64,000 bases of DNA from Pyronema omphalodes (Eukaryota > Ascomycota > Pezizomycetes > Pezizales > Pyronemataceae): contig JAJJXM010000002.1 in the NCBI GenBank assembly GCA_024516155.1, positions 1,657,478 through 1,721,477 of the forward strand, written 5' to 3'. Below, piece by piece: positions 10,121 to 20,568 of this stretch (positions are counted from its first letter, which is position 1; each line of letters opens with the position of its first letter). The position numbers and the translations under genes are program-made. Under the pieces are notes generated by a model. It worked only from the letters and a program-made list of their open reading frames with translations, was not told the origin of the DNA and did not search any database.

Positions 10121-12089
10121 CGGCGGTCATGGTGGTATCAGCGATGGGGTTGGTTTCGGTGGGAATGTTGTCGTAGGTGGTGTCTGGGCGGGTCCTCTGC
10201 CATGCCTCTCTCACTATTCCTACTTTCACTGGGCATTTAGTGCTGTACGCTGCGTGTTGGATGTCAGCATGTCCTGCGGCTACGCAGTTCGAGCATCTGT
10301 AAATGGTGTGGATGCACTTCCTGCCCTTCTGTTTGGGGCATTCTCCACAGAAGTGGTATTCCATTGGGTGTACGGCGGCGCATATAGCGCAGGTAGGGCC
10401 GTTGTCTGCAGCGCACGTTGCGTGGGGGTGGCCAAACTTCTGGCACCTGTGGCACTGGTCGATGGGCCTGGCGCAAAAGAACTCGGTGACTTTCCGTGGT
10501 TCGAATAAGACGACGACCGTCGTGCGTTTCAATGTGTTGTAGTCGTTGACGGAGTTGAGGGTGATCATGACGCTCGACGCCGACTTACCGGCCTGTTTGT
10601 CGGGGTGAGATATGTCTCGCGGTGGTTGGGTTAATCTGACGGAGTGGTTACGTTCGATTTCGGCTTGCAGGCTTTGCATGCCTGCTTCGGAGTCTGGGTA
10701 GTACTCGGTTGGTACGCCGTGGACCGCCAGTTTGTACAACCTCTCGTTTATGCGGGGGGGGGCAGCAACGCAGGGTGCACTTTGCGGGCGGCTTCGAGTA
10801 TGAGGGGCAGGTGGGGGGTGATATCGGCGGGTGTAGTCTGGGGGGGGGGGGGGTCAAAATAAGATTTCCTTTCACGTTCTTCTTCACCATTGAGATAGAG
10901 ACGCTCTCAGGAGCATTTGCTTTGCGCAAGGCTTCGTTGACAGCGACTCCGATTGCTATTTTGGAGCTCTCTGGGAAGGAACGGGGGTCTGGGCATGGGA
11001 TAATGATGTCGTTGGGGGGGGGGGGGGATTCTTTCTTTTGGGCTTTGGCAGGGTTAGGGGTCTGTTTGGGAGGCATTGGGGCAGCCGCGGGGAATAACTT
11101 CTTCGTTGCGGGTCCTTCTTCTTGCCATGGGGTGGAGGGGTTCAGATCGGGACGGGGGGCATGGACGGGGAGGGGGATCTTGTGTTGCTCGAACTCGTTT
11201 TCGGCTTCAAGACAGCGTTTTTTTCCAGTAGGCAAGTTCTTTGGGGGAGGGGGCAGCGGGGGTGGGGGCGTGAATAGAGGGGAGGTCGTTGGATTCGGGG
11301 GGGGGTGGAGCGGGGACAGTGGAGTTCTCGGGGGTGGAGGATTCGACGGGGGAAAGGAGGGCTGAGATGTCTTCGTTGGGGAGTATGATGGGGGCAATGC
11401 GGGACAAAAGATCGTGCACGGCACGGATTGTGGACTGGTACTTGTGGATAGATCGGAACGCCTGAGAGACTCTGTCATTCGTGGCTCTCTCGGCGTGTCG
11501 GAACATGTCCGTGGCGGTGTTGAGATTGTCGTTAAGTTGGTTGATGGATGTCGCGAGGCTGTCGGTGGTGAGGGCGGTAGATAGGGGGTTGTCGGTGTCA
11601 CGGCGGAGGCGTTGGACTCCGGCGGGGACTGGGCTGGAGTCGGCGGCGATGTGGGTGATAGTGTGGGCGGTGGAGCCAGCGGGGCGTTTTTGCGATTTGT
11701 CGGTGTTGCGTTGAACGGTGAATTTGGGGTCGGGGTTGGTCAATACGTCAGGGGGTGTCGTTGTTATCAGGGAGGGATTTCTTATTGTGGGGGGTTTTGG
11801 GGGGAGCGTTGCTGGTGTTGCGCGCGACGGGGGTGGGGAAGCCCTCGCGGGAAGACGCGTCTTCGTGGCTAGAGTCATCGCTGACGTCAGAGCACGTGTC
11901 GACGTGCATTTCCGTGTCAGACGCGTCGGACCCTTGTGGCTCCGCGTTAGCGCGTTTTTCTTTCGCGAGCGCTCGAGGGGGTGCTTTGTCGGGGGGGAGG
12001 GGCTGTTTCTCAACAGCGGAGGATCGGGTAGGCATCGGAAGCTCGGAAAAAGTTGTTTCTGCGGTAGCGACAAGGAATCCGCGATTCAA
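10113..12089 (-). pseudogene. LINE-E ORF1 (Gag-like, zinc knuckles), frameshifted
   Basis: The C-terminal block 10113-10739 is open and carries CHRCQKFGHPHATC (C-x2-C-x4-H-x4-C) and CAICAAVHPMEYHFC, preceded by KLAVHGVPTEYYPDSEAG, a region shared with LINE-K ORF1. N-terminal pieces lie in at least two frames (about 12089-11748 and 12073-11207), with acidic and Ser/Pro-rich low-complexity sequence. The ORF1 stop and the ORF2 start overlap as ATGAATAG. Likely an RNA-binding ORF1 protein, now broken. Confidence 0.8.
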
Positions 12090-12379
12090 ATGATGGTATT
12101 TGATGTGGGTGGAGGGTGGTGTTGATGGAACCGGTTCGCGGGGCTTTTCTCAGGGGCCCGAAAACTCCTTTTCGATGAGAACTCAACGAAAAAGAGAGCG
12201 CCTGATCGGGAAAGGCTGCGAATAGGTAATTCGGGGCTGCCGAACAATAATCCGCGATAAAATCTTGCGATTTCGGCGTGGTTGTTGAGAAGGCAGGGGG
12301 GGGGGTCGCTCTTTGCTGGGTTTGACGAAATTGATGCTGTAACTGGTGTGGATAGGTGTTGTCGTTACAAGAGATCAGG

Positions 12380-12503
12380 TCATTGTGGACCCTAGGCGCC
12401 CCAACGGAAGTAACTTCCCCCCAGGAGCGAGGGCGAGTAATGCTGACGGTATCGCCCATAGGAGCATCAAGACCGTTGTCGTGAGCGGTGATTCTTCGCG
12501 CAG
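12380..12503 (-). pseudogene. D' gag N-terminal remnant
   Basis: Reading minus, the peptide SARRITAHDNGLDAPMGD then TVSITRPRSWGEVTS aligns with the start of D1 gag (SRRIAGPAGHDDGLDAPMGN, TISITRPRSWDEVTT). It breaks off after RVHN, where it meets LTR sequence. Confidence 0.8.
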
Positions 12504-12634
12504 ACAGTGTTGGTTGAAAGTATTTCTTTGTAGTTTTTTCGTGGAGGATGTTTTGGTGTTGTCTTGCCCTGGAAGAGGGTCTTCCGTATTCATGTCGATA
12601 AGTAAACTTAGTAGCTTGAGCCTTCAGTTTATAG

Positions 12635-12840
12635 TGTGAACCTGGGTATTGAGGCTTTCAATACAGAGGCTTTCCAATCAGTTTTTGCTCCGTCTGAAAG
12701 ATATTTAACAAATAGATTTTCCCCAGAGCTAGGAAGTGAACTAATCGATCACAGGCCTAATAAACTTAGGGGTCTCTCTCGAGATATCTGGTGTAGAAAG
12801 GATATGTCGTAACAAGAGATCAAGTTGCTGATGCTGGAGG
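12635..12840 (-). repeat. D' LTR, first 206 bp (plus coordinates)
   Basis: Starts TGTGAACCTGGG like the D1 LTRs and contains the unoccupied LINE target GAAGTGAACTAATCGATCACAGG (about 12736-12758). It stops where the LINE-F ATTT tail begins. It is diverged from D1 between these landmarks. Confidence 0.8.
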
Positions 12841-12994
12841 ATTTATTTATTCATTTATTCATACACGCATCCAACCGTAAGGTTATGGCGGAATCTAGAA
12901 ATTAAATACAATGTTAAGAACCTGGTGGTGATGCCAGGTCCCCACTGGGTAAGCCCCAGAGCTGTCAATGTGGGTGGGAGTGTAGTCTCCCAAG
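12841..12994 (-). mobile_element. LINE-F 3' end, first segment
   Basis: ATTT/CATT tail, TTCATACACGCATCC, hairpin AACC-GTAA-GGTT (12873-12884) and the conserved 3' UTR block shared with LINE-E and -L. It is interrupted at CCAAG by element D1 and resumes at 21998. No coding sequence of LINE-F is in the window. Confidence 0.85.
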
Positions 12995-14404
12995 TGTGAA
13001 CCTGGGCACAGTCCTAACTATGCAGAGGCTTTTTCGATTGTTTCCCAAGTGCTTCGTCCTCGTGTAGACAAACACTTCGTTCCCAAGAACTAACAGACAC
13101 TTCGTTCCCAAGAACTAATAGAGGTTGTTCCAAAGATAAGCTAGGAAGTAAATCAATCGATCACAGGCCGAATAAACTTAAGGGTCGTCTTCGGAGGTAT
13201 TTGCTGGTGTAAATAGTGTATCGTCGCGTATATGATCAATGGATGATGATGGAGGAGACAGAGGGAAGACATAGGGTCTTTTATAGACTTTCGTCTACAA
13301 GTTCGCCCAGCCTTCCTTTGGGCACCAACTGCCAAACTGAGCTTGGGAGATAAGACATGGGTCAAAGCTGTGACGCATCTGCTGAGGCTTGCATCATACT
13401 AAGCGCGCAATTAAATTAATTGCTCACTTGCATAATGCTCGCTCTGGTCAGATTAATCCTTGAAATAGCTCACCGTACTACCACACCTTCCAATGAGGTG
13501 CTGGGGTTATGAGTCACACTGGAGGGCAACTCCGTCTGACTGCATCATGCATGAACTCCTGTGATAATGACGCATGAGTCATTTATCATATGAGTCGCGC
13601 CATCATAGATCTCCCTAGAGAATCTCGATTGCAAGTAGAGGTCACTGACATCATAAGGCATACCATGCCCTACCGGAGCGCACTGCCCCGTCACATTCCT
13701 GTGTGATGTCATATGTGCCCCACCTGCGCGCACTTGCGCGCAGCCACACCCTGGTGTGGATGCAAACGCCGTATTGTTTCCAAGTTGGCAGCTCTAGGCC
13801 CAAGGACGCGTCATATCAGTTTCATCAAACAGGTTTCCTGAGTGGGGTTCCCTGCTGGACGTTGTCTCATGCCAATGCACTGTTGACCCTTGTCCTGCAT
13901 TCCACTCCTGTTTGCTGACTAGACTCTGCCTTATCTCTCGCCCCACTGTTCACCCAACTAGTAACACCGGATGATATCCTTGCGCCGCATCTGCATCCTC
14001 TTGGAATCTCCTGTTCCTATGCAGCCCCTATCGTAGCCGTGTATTGCCGAACACTCCTCAGGTATAAGGAGGTGACCTTTCGTCGTCTTCTTCGTTCTCC
14101 ATCAGCGTCGTTCGTAGTTGTCTCAAGGGTAAGTCGACACCCTTGAGGTAAGTGTTCCTTTCCCCTTCTCCGTCCTGAGTCCTCCCAAACTGACAGTGAA
14201 TAATAGTTTCGACGCCTCGGGCCGGGATCCTCGTAAGGTCCTATCGGAAAGTCACGAATCACGTGACGTGGCTAGCCGGAGCTCCTCTGGGGGTTCCGGC
14301 CCGGGATACTAACTGAATTATTCATTCTCCTGTCGAGTTTGCCATATTCTCCATAGCGTTATATATGATACCAATTCTATCTTCACACATTATAGGGTGT
14401 GACA
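12995..14404 (-). repeat. 3' LTR of Gypsy-D1
   Basis: Plus-coordinate sequence begins TGTGAACCTGGGC and ends GGGTGTGACA. It carries an unoccupied LINE-M/G target-like site (GAAGTAAATCAATCGATC, near 13146). Short ORFs inside it recur at the same place in the 5' LTR and are not genes. Confidence 0.95.
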
Positions 14405-14574
14405 CCACCTCCCCCCTGTTCAAGCTTCGTCCCGGAGCTCGTAGTTCATCATTCTGTGATCGCACCTCGCCACAGCCAAGTGATTAAGTGATCAATTATA
14501 GATGTAGTCCTCCAGCCCCTACATCCTACTACCAACTCGACCTAATGAAAACCTCGTGGGAAAAACATTAAGCC

Positions 14575-14742
14575 TTAATCCTTGAGTCGGTAGTCCCTCG
14601 GAGAATCAGGATGCTTGAGATGGAATTCTCTTAGCTTTTCCTGACCTCCTACTGAAAAGTTGTCGAAGGGTTCCGCCGTCCAATCTTTCTTGTTGGGCCA
14701 CCCAAGCCATTTAACGAGGTAAAGTACTCTGTTTCCTGATTT
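14575..14742 (-). pseudogene. Chromodomain remainder of D1 pol, beyond a stop codon
   Basis: Reading on in the pol frame past the TAA at 14743-14745 gives 55 codons: KSGNRVLYLVKWLGWPNKKDW, then AEPFDNFSVGGQEKLREFHL and a terminal stop. This aligns with the Gypsy-H C-terminus (RGKVLYRVKWKGFPLKKDQ...). The chromodomain is therefore split by one nonsense codon. It would be made only by readthrough, or the element lost its chromatin-targeting tail recently. Confidence 0.85.
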
Positions 14743-17700
14743 TTAACTGCTCATGATTTCATCAATGTCGTACTCCTCGCTTCCCTCAACATCGTCTGCT
14801 TCCCTAAGAATTTCATTTGGGTCTGGTGGAGCTCTTGTACCGGTGTGGAAAGGCTCAAGTAGGGAAATATGAAAGACATTATGAATCTTCCATTTTCGTG
14901 GTAATGTGAGACGTAATGCTGTAGGGGATATGACTTTTTCGATTTGAAATGGACCATGAAGTTTGTGATCCAATTTATGTGATGGGCGTCTTGTTTTTAT
15001 GTGTCGTCCATCGAGCATAACCAAGTCTCCAACTTGGTAAGTAGGTGCCTCCTTTCGTTGTAGGTCTGCATACTTTTTCATTCTTTCTTGTGCTTTCTGT
15101 AAGGATATCTTTGCTCCTTCGTGCACAGTATGCATCCAGTGGGCGTATGCTTTGCTGGCTGGATTTCGCACAGCAGTTGCAGTGGGGTGGCTGGCAATGG
15201 GGTTGTAACCGTACTTCGCATAGAAAGGTGAGAGTCCTGTAGCGGTGGTTACTGAGTTATTGTAGGCAAACTCTGCCATTGGCAACAAGTCAACCCAATC
15301 GTCCATCTCGTGATTGACCAAAGAGCGGAGGTAAGCTTCAATTGTCTGGTTGAGTCGTTCCGTCTGTCCGTCGGTTTGAGGGTGGAACGCTGTGGACATT
15401 CTAGGCTTGATAGCTAGTGTCCCAAGAAATGCTTTCCAGGTCGTACTTGTGAACCTGGAGTCCCTATCTGAAATAATGTCCGTAGGCAGCCCATGTAATT
15501 TCCAAATTTCCTTAGCAAAGATTCGGACAAGGTCTGCAGTTGTCTTGCCGTCTTTTTGTAATGGTATGAAGTGGGCCATTGTCGAAAACCGATCAACTAC
15601 TACCCAGAGTTGATCACATCCATTTGATTCCGGTAGGTCTGTAATGAAATCCATGGCGATTGATTGCCATGGGGCATAAGGTAATTCCAAAGGTTGAAGT
15701 AATCCGTACTTCAGGTGCCTTGCCTTTTTGTCTTTTTGACATTCCATGCAACTCCTAACATAATTAATTATTCCTTCCTGCATCCTCGGCCACCAGAAGT
15801 TTCTTCGGATTAATTCAATAGTCTTATCTTGTCCAAAGTGACCTGCAATTTTAGAGTCATGTTCGGATTCAAGAACTGTATTTATCAAATCCTTTGGTAC
15901 CCATAGTTTTTCTTTTCGATAGAGAATGCCATCTTCTATCGTCAGTGGTTCCTTTATTTCCTTCGTTGCCTCCACGTAAATCTGATTGAGTTTTCCAGCT
16001 TCCTTAACCATCTTCAAAAATTCTGCTGACCATTTAACCAAGGGAATAGAGGAAAGTCGTGCTGAAGAAATAATGAAAGACGTTCCTTCTCCAGCACTGC
16101 TGATTGACGAAATTGATGCAAAATGATTTTTATGTAGGATCGTCGTAATCGGCTGATCTTCACCTCCCCCCTTTTCAGGGCGGAACTCCGGACGCCTAGA
16201 TAGAGCATCAGGTTTCCCATTCTTAACCCCAGGTCTGTAATAAATTTTGAAGTCAACGCCAGCAAGCTCTTGAGCCCATCTAGCTTGACGTCGATTGAGT
16301 ACTTTTGTTGTTGTAAAATACTCAAGGTTTTGGTGGTCGCTGTAAACCTCCACAGTAAACATTGCTCCTTCAAGATATCTTCTCCATACTTTAAATGAGT
16401 CAACAATAGCTAATAGCTCTTTGTCGTGAATCTCATAATTAATTTCAGCAGGAGTGAACTTTCTTGAATGGAAAGCAATTGGATGCAACTTTCCATCATC
16501 CCCTTTCTGGGACAGAACTGCGCCTAAAGCAAAATCCGAAGCATCAGTCTCAACTATACAAACCTTTCTTGGATCAAAATGACGCAAGATTGGTGCCGTT
16601 GTAAATCGATTCTTCAGTTCGTCAAATGCTAATTCCATAGCAACAGTCCATTCCCATTTCTTTGGATCGCCTTTCGTTGATTCTGTTAGAGGACGACATA
16701 TTCTTGAGAAGTCCTTAATGAATCTCCGATAGAAGTTAGCGAATCCAAGAAAGCCTTGTACTTCCTTCAAGGACTTTGGGGGTTCCCATATAAGGACAGT
16801 TTCCACCTTGTCCTTGGCCATTTCAATCCCATTTTCACTGATAATATATCCCAGAAATTCCACTTTCCTTTGTCCCCAGACACATTTTTCCGGTGATATA
16901 ACCAACCCATTTTCTTCCAACCTTTTTAATACTTCTTTTACCAACTCATCATGTTTTTCTTCCGTCTCCGCATAGATGAGTACATCATCAATATATGCAA
17001 TAACTCCCTGATCCAACATATCCCTAGAGATATGATTCATCATATCTTGGAATGTGGCTGGAGCATTGCTCAACCCAAAAGGCATAACCAAAAATTCATA
17101 TAATCCATAACGGCAGCTGAAAGCCGTTTTCCATTCATCTCCTTCTTTTATCCTTATTACATGGTATCCATTCTTCAGATCCATCTTCGTAAATACTTTA
17201 GCTCCTCTAACTCTGTCCTGTAATTCTGACATGAGTGGGAGCGGGTATCGGTTGGCTATTGTTATTTTGTTTATGCCCCGATAGTCAACACATAACCTCA
17301 GACCTCTGCCATGAGCCTTTGGGACGAAGAGAATTGGAGCTGCTGCTGGTGATTTAGAGGGTCGGATTTTCCCAGTACGCAGCATATCTTTCAACCATTC
17401 TCTGAGTGTCTCCAGCTCAACTTCGTTAAGAGCGTAGACAGGTCCCCAAGGAGGAGTCTCTCCTTCTTTCAGGTCAATTGCATGGTCATAGGGTTTGTGT
17501 TCAGGAAGCCTATCTGCTGCTTCCTTTGTCATGATATTAATCCAACCACGAAATTTCTCAGGGACTTGTTGAAGTGCCTCTGACAATTCTTCTGTGGTGG
17601 ATAATGATGAGACATGGCCTAAAACTAAGGCTTCTGGGTGGTCGAGTACATGTTTGTCGACCTGGAGGGAGAAGGCACTGGCTTGCGCCTTAGTGCACTT

Positions 17701-18309
17701 CTCTTTGCAACGTGAGGCGGTGAATGAGATCTGGTCCTGATCTCCCCAGAGGTTGCAAGGCTGATGTTGAGCCATCCACCAATATGGGAGGATAGCATCG
17801 CAATCGCTATCTAGTGGAGCGACTTCAAATGATTCTGCAGCAAAGTGGTTCTTATGCTGCAACATAAATGGAACCGTAAAGAATACTCCTCCTCCAGCAA
17901 CTATTTCATTGTTGAAGTTGCGAATTTGGAGGGGGGTGTCTCTTTTGACGGTTGGAACTTTGAATTTGTGGACAAAGGCTTTGTCCAGGAGGGCCGCAGT
18001 AGAGCCTGTATCTAGAAGGACTCTAACCGTACGTTGCTGATTCTTGGACCAGTTGAGAACCATATTAATTATTGGTCTCGGTCCATGGTGAGGAGGAGTT
18101 GGTGCGAATTCCCTAGTTCCTGGAATTGCCTCTCCGTTGTCTGATCGTCGACTCTTAGTCCTGGTCGACTCAAGGTTGTCTGTTGTTTTCCTTTTTGTTC
18201 CCGCACATTTCCCAATTAATGCGTCTGAATCCATTTCCTCCTCGGGTGACGCCTCCCTAGAGGACTTCAAAAATCTGATTCCATATTTTGGTCTTCCTCT
18301 AATTCCCAT
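14743..18309 (-). CDS. pol: D1 pol: protease, RT, RNase H, integrase
   Basis: 1188 codons from 18309, overlapping gag by 43 nt in the -1 frame, so expression as a Gag-Pol fusion by -1 frameshifting is expected. Domains in order: aspartic protease (VLLDTGSTAALLD, near residue 95), RT (LCVDYRGINKI, KMDLKNGYH, MPFGLSNAPATFQ, AYIDDVLIYAE), RNase H (ETDASDFALGAVL), integrase HHCC finger (HDSKIAGHFGQ, CMECQKDK), core (SIAMDFITDLP, ISDRDSRFT, TDGQTERLNQTIE), then the conserved HNVFHISLLEPF stretch and the first chromodomain residues. It ends prematurely at TAA 14743, where Gypsy-H continues through the chromodomain. Confidence 0.93.
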   Translation of the reverse strand: MGIRGRPKYGIRFLKSSREASPEEEMDSDALIGKCAGTKRKTTDNLESTRTKSRRSDNGEAIPGTREFAPTPPHHGPRPIINMVLNWSKNQQRTVRVLLDTGSTAALLDKAFVHKFKVPTVKRDTPLQIRNFNNEIVAGGGVFFTVPFMLQHKNHFAAESFEVAPLDSDCDAILPYWWMAQHQPCNLWGDQDQISFTASRCKEKCTKAQASAFSLQVDKHVLDHPEALVLGHVSSLSTTEELSEALQQVPEKFRGWINIMTKEAADRLPEHKPYDHAIDLKEGETPPWGPVYALNEVELETLREWLKDMLRTGKIRPSKSPAAAPILFVPKAHGRGLRLCVDYRGINKITIANRYPLPLMSELQDRVRGAKVFTKMDLKNGYHVIRIKEGDEWKTAFSCRYGLYEFLVMPFGLSNAPATFQDMMNHISRDMLDQGVIAYIDDVLIYAETEEKHDELVKEVLKRLEENGLVISPEKCVWGQRKVEFLGYIISENGIEMAKDKVETVLIWEPPKSLKEVQGFLGFANFYRRFIKDFSRICRPLTESTKGDPKKWEWTVAMELAFDELKNRFTTAPILRHFDPRKVCIVETDASDFALGAVLSQKGDDGKLHPIAFHSRKFTPAEINYEIHDKELLAIVDSFKVWRRYLEGAMFTVEVYSDHQNLEYFTTTKVLNRRQARWAQELAGVDFKIYYRPGVKNGKPDALSRRPEFRPEKGGGEDQPITTILHKNHFASISSISSAGEGTSFIISSARLSSIPLVKWSAEFLKMVKEAGKLNQIYVEATKEIKEPLTIEDGILYRKEKLWVPKDLINTVLESEHDSKIAGHFGQDKTIELIRRNFWWPRMQEGIINYVRSCMECQKDKKARHLKYGLLQPLELPYAPWQSIAMDFITDLPESNGCDQLWVVVDRFSTMAHFIPLQKDGKTTADLVRIFAKEIWKLHGLPTDIISDRDSRFTSTTWKAFLGTLAIKPRMSTAFHPQTDGQTERLNQTIEAYLRSLVNHEMDDWVDLLPMAEFAYNNSVTTATGLSPFYAKYGYNPIASHPTATAVRNPASKAYAHWMHTVHEGAKISLQKAQERMKKYADLQRKEAPTYQVGDLVMLDGRHIKTRRPSHKLDHKLHGPFQIEKVISPTALRLTLPRKWKIHNVFHISLLEPFHTGTRAPPDPNEILREADDVEGSEEYDIDEIMSS
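18258..18275 (-). promoter_or_regulatory. D1 gag stop with U-rich putative slippery run
   Basis: The gag frame ends GAT TTT TGA. The pol frame reads AGA TTT TTG. The Phe codon can re-pair in the -1 frame on the U5 run directly before the gag stop. A short CCTC/GAGG inverted repeat follows. The signal is weaker than in Gypsy-H, -J or -P. Confidence 0.4.
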
Positions 18310-20453
18310 ATTCTAGGCTGCGCATCAGGCATGTCCATATCCTCATTATCCTGTCTTACTGCAGCAGTTTTAGCCTTCTTCTTTTCCTTAGGCTTTTCCT
18401 GTTCTTCATTTTCCTCATCATCCCGCTTCCTCTTCCCTGAAGAAGCTACCTTTCCATCCTTTGTCAACTCAGTTCCCCCAACTGTTTTCTTTGCGTAGCA
18501 GTCGTACATCTTATGCCCAGAACGACCACACCGCCAACAGTCTGCCTTTTCCTTCTTGTTCTTATCAATTTCTGTTTGGGGAACTCCTTGTAGCGCCTCC
18601 CTTCCTGAGGCATATACCGCCGTTTTCTCTGATTTTTTTCCAGCAAAAACTTTCGTATCCTTTTTTTCCCTAAACTTGTCCTTGTGCTGCTCCTGCTTAG
18701 GGCGCACAGTTTCCTTATGCTTGTTTTTGTCCTTGGTACGATCCTCTCGTACCTCCAAAGTCTTCTTCTTAGAACCTTTCAATTCCTCGTCCAATTCTTC
18801 AACAACATGTGCAGCATCCTTTACTGCATCAATCATCTCTTCATCATCGGTGGGAATACCACCACATCTCTGATAAACCATTTTTTTAATTGCAGGTGTC
18901 ATCGCCTCCCAGATGACATTTCTGTACATGGGGCCAATTGCCCCAACCCTCATATTCAGATCCTCCAACTTGGTGATGTAATCGTCAATGTCTCCATCGT
19001 ATTGGAGTTCCGTAATCCTCTTGACGTCTTTTTGAGCCTCTCGCCTATCCTCAAATCTAGTTTCAATTGCACTTGAAAATGCAACCCAAGTATCCCTTAA
19101 ACCTTGTCGTTGAATATTTTTCCTTCTTTCTTGGTGCCAGCTCAATGCCTTATGTGTGAGCAAGCTTCCAACCCACTTAACCTGATCGTCTTCATCTGGA
19201 AATGTTTTTGTATAAGTTTCAATGTAATCCTTAACCGACATCCACCATGTTCTGAACAATGTTTTATCTTTTCCACTAAAAAACTGTGGTGCCTTCATTT
19301 CAGGCATCTTGGGCCTTTTCGGTCCAACAGGTTCTGATTGTTGCAATTTTTTAACCAGTGACTCCAAGAATGCCTCTGTCGCATTTTTTGCCTCTGGATT
19401 TCGTTCCTTCTGTTTTTCTTTGCGCTCCTGGCGCTTTCTTTCCAATGCTTTTCTGATATACTCATCATCTGAATCTTCGTCGTCTGAAGGGTCAGATGGG
19501 GGTGGTGGAGGTGGCGGAATTCGACCACCAGGTGGCTTTCCTCCACCGTTTCCTTGGCCAATGTCAGGAGATCCATCCTCTGATGGTGGTAACGGGAATT
19601 CTGGCGCTCTGCCAAGGGAAGGGGGTTTTGGAGTCATCTCCTCATGCATAGCCTCAGTAAGAGACTTAGCATCAAAGTTTTCCTTCTTCTGAATTTTAGA
19701 CATAACAAGGCTGATGACCTTGTTGACCAACTCCAATTTCTCCTCCTCCCTTTGTTCCTCATAGTCAAGTAGGCGCTGTTGATGTGTTTCCTCTGCTATG
19801 CAAAGAGCTTCAATACGCCTGTCCCGTTGCTCGTCATCCTGTTGTCTAATGGCATCCCGAGTGTTCTTCTCGAATGCCCATCTCTCGATTTCTCTGTTGA
19901 TTTCTCGCTGCCTCTGAGCAAAGGCCTCGAGAATGGCATTCGTCGTTTGAATGCCCTGATTCAATCTCTCAGCAGCTGCTTGATTGGCTGCTTCCTTTGA
20001 CTTTGCATCTGTAGCAAGGTCACCAATTGTTTTCCACACTTGCCCAGCAAATTCATTGCTGGCTTGAACTAGTCGCGTAACAGTTTGGAGGTTAACCTCC
20101 TGTTCCAAGTCCCCTTTTTTCGCCAAAATATCATAGGCTTTCTGCATGCCTTGGGCCATTTCCTGGTATAACCCTTTCATCTGCTGCAACTGTTCGTTCA
20201 TAGCAGCTCCTTCCCCGGCTGCCTCAATCAACTTCTTGATATCCCCTTCTGTGGCGCTCATCCTTTCCATCATCAAAATTACCCATTCAGGAACATCGCC
20301 TGTGTTGATCGTTGTTCCATGATGGACCCGTGCTGGTCCAAGAGTCGTGACCTCGTCCCATGAACGAGGACGGGTGATACTGATGGTGTTGCCCATAGGA
20401 GCATCGAGGCCGTCATCGTGACCAGCAGGTCCAGCGATTCTGCGTGAGGCCAT
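18267..20453 (-). CDS. gag: D1 gag with long N-terminal coiled-coil extension
   Basis: 728 aa from ATG 20453. The first 390 or so residues form a Q/E/R-rich, probably coiled-coil region (EEQREEEKLELVNKV, KALERKRQERKEKQKER) with a proline and acidic linker (PPPPPPPSDPSDDED). The retrotransposon-type Gag domain then starts near MKAPQFFSGKDKTLFRTWW, and the zinc knuckle CWRCGRSGHKMYDC sits near residue 645. A basic tail (GKRKRDDEENEEQ, KEKKKAKT) follows. Gag of this length with a coiled-coil N-terminus is longer than usual for Ty3/Gypsy. Gypsy-H has the same architecture but split into two ORFs. Confidence 0.92.
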   Translation of the reverse strand: MASRRIAGPAGHDDGLDAPMGNTISITRPRSWDEVTTLGPARVHHGTTINTGDVPEWVILMMERMSATEGDIKKLIEAAGEGAAMNEQLQQMKGLYQEMAQGMQKAYDILAKKGDLEQEVNLQTVTRLVQASNEFAGQVWKTIGDLATDAKSKEAANQAAAERLNQGIQTTNAILEAFAQRQREINREIERWAFEKNTRDAIRQQDDEQRDRRIEALCIAEETHQQRLLDYEEQREEEKLELVNKVISLVMSKIQKKENFDAKSLTEAMHEEMTPKPPSLGRAPEFPLPPSEDGSPDIGQGNGGGKPPGGRIPPPPPPPSDPSDDEDSDDEYIRKALERKRQERKEKQKERNPEAKNATEAFLESLVKKLQQSEPVGPKRPKMPEMKAPQFFSGKDKTLFRTWWMSVKDYIETYTKTFPDEDDQVKWVGSLLTHKALSWHQERRKNIQRQGLRDTWVAFSSAIETRFEDRREAQKDVKRITELQYDGDIDDYITKLEDLNMRVGAIGPMYRNVIWEAMTPAIKKMVYQRCGGIPTDDEEMIDAVKDAAHVVEELDEELKGSKKKTLEVREDRTKDKNKHKETVRPKQEQHKDKFREKKDTKVFAGKKSEKTAVYASGREALQGVPQTEIDKNKKEKADCWRCGRSGHKMYDCYAKKTVGGTELTKDGKVASSGKRKRDDEENEEQEKPKEKKKAKTAAVRQDNEDMDMPDAQPRIWELEEDQNMESDF

Positions 20454-20568
20454 TATTATTGATTGGATGGTTTTTTTGAGATGGTTTTTTGGAGGGTTTT
20501 TCGTTTTCGTATTGCCTAGAAGAGGGTCTTCCGTATTCGTGTCGATTAATAAACTTGGTAGCTTGTAG

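Larger units (their letters stand above)
5595..12338 (-). mobile_element. LINE-E: full-length but degenerate Tad1/I-like LINE
   Basis: Flanked by perfect 13-bp target duplications GTAACTGGTGTGG (5582-5594 and 12339-12351), which fix both ends. The minus-strand 5' end near 12338 carries the GCGAC-C10-TGCCTTCTCAACAAC leader shared with LINE-B and -N. ORF1 and ORF2 overlap at 10113-10120. The 3' end is a (TAAA)n tail, written ATTT repeats on the plus strand. Length is about 6.74 kb. Several frameshifts in both ORFs make it dead. LINE-F and LINE-L share its 3' end. Confidence 0.9.
12352..12840 (-). mobile_element. D' : internally deleted D-family Gypsy, right part
   Basis: In plus coordinates: about 29 bp of LTR (to about 12380), an abrupt switch into gag codons (12380-12503), the leader (to 12634), then the first 206 bp of the other LTR (12635-12840, starting TGTGAACCTGGG) before LINE-F. 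Compared with D1, the rest of one LTR, all of pol and most of gag are missing at the 12380 junction. Together with 5531-5594 this is the relic of one internally deleted element. Confidence 0.75.

Noticed and set aside
10709..11365. A 218-codon Gly-rich plus-strand ORF.
   Set aside because: Complement of the Pro-rich, degenerate LINE-E ORF1; no independent evidence.
13153..13918. Small ORFs in the D1 LTR (for example 13545-13733 and 13703-13918).
   Set aside because: They recur at the same offset in the other LTR, have no recognisable domain and differ only by LTR drift.
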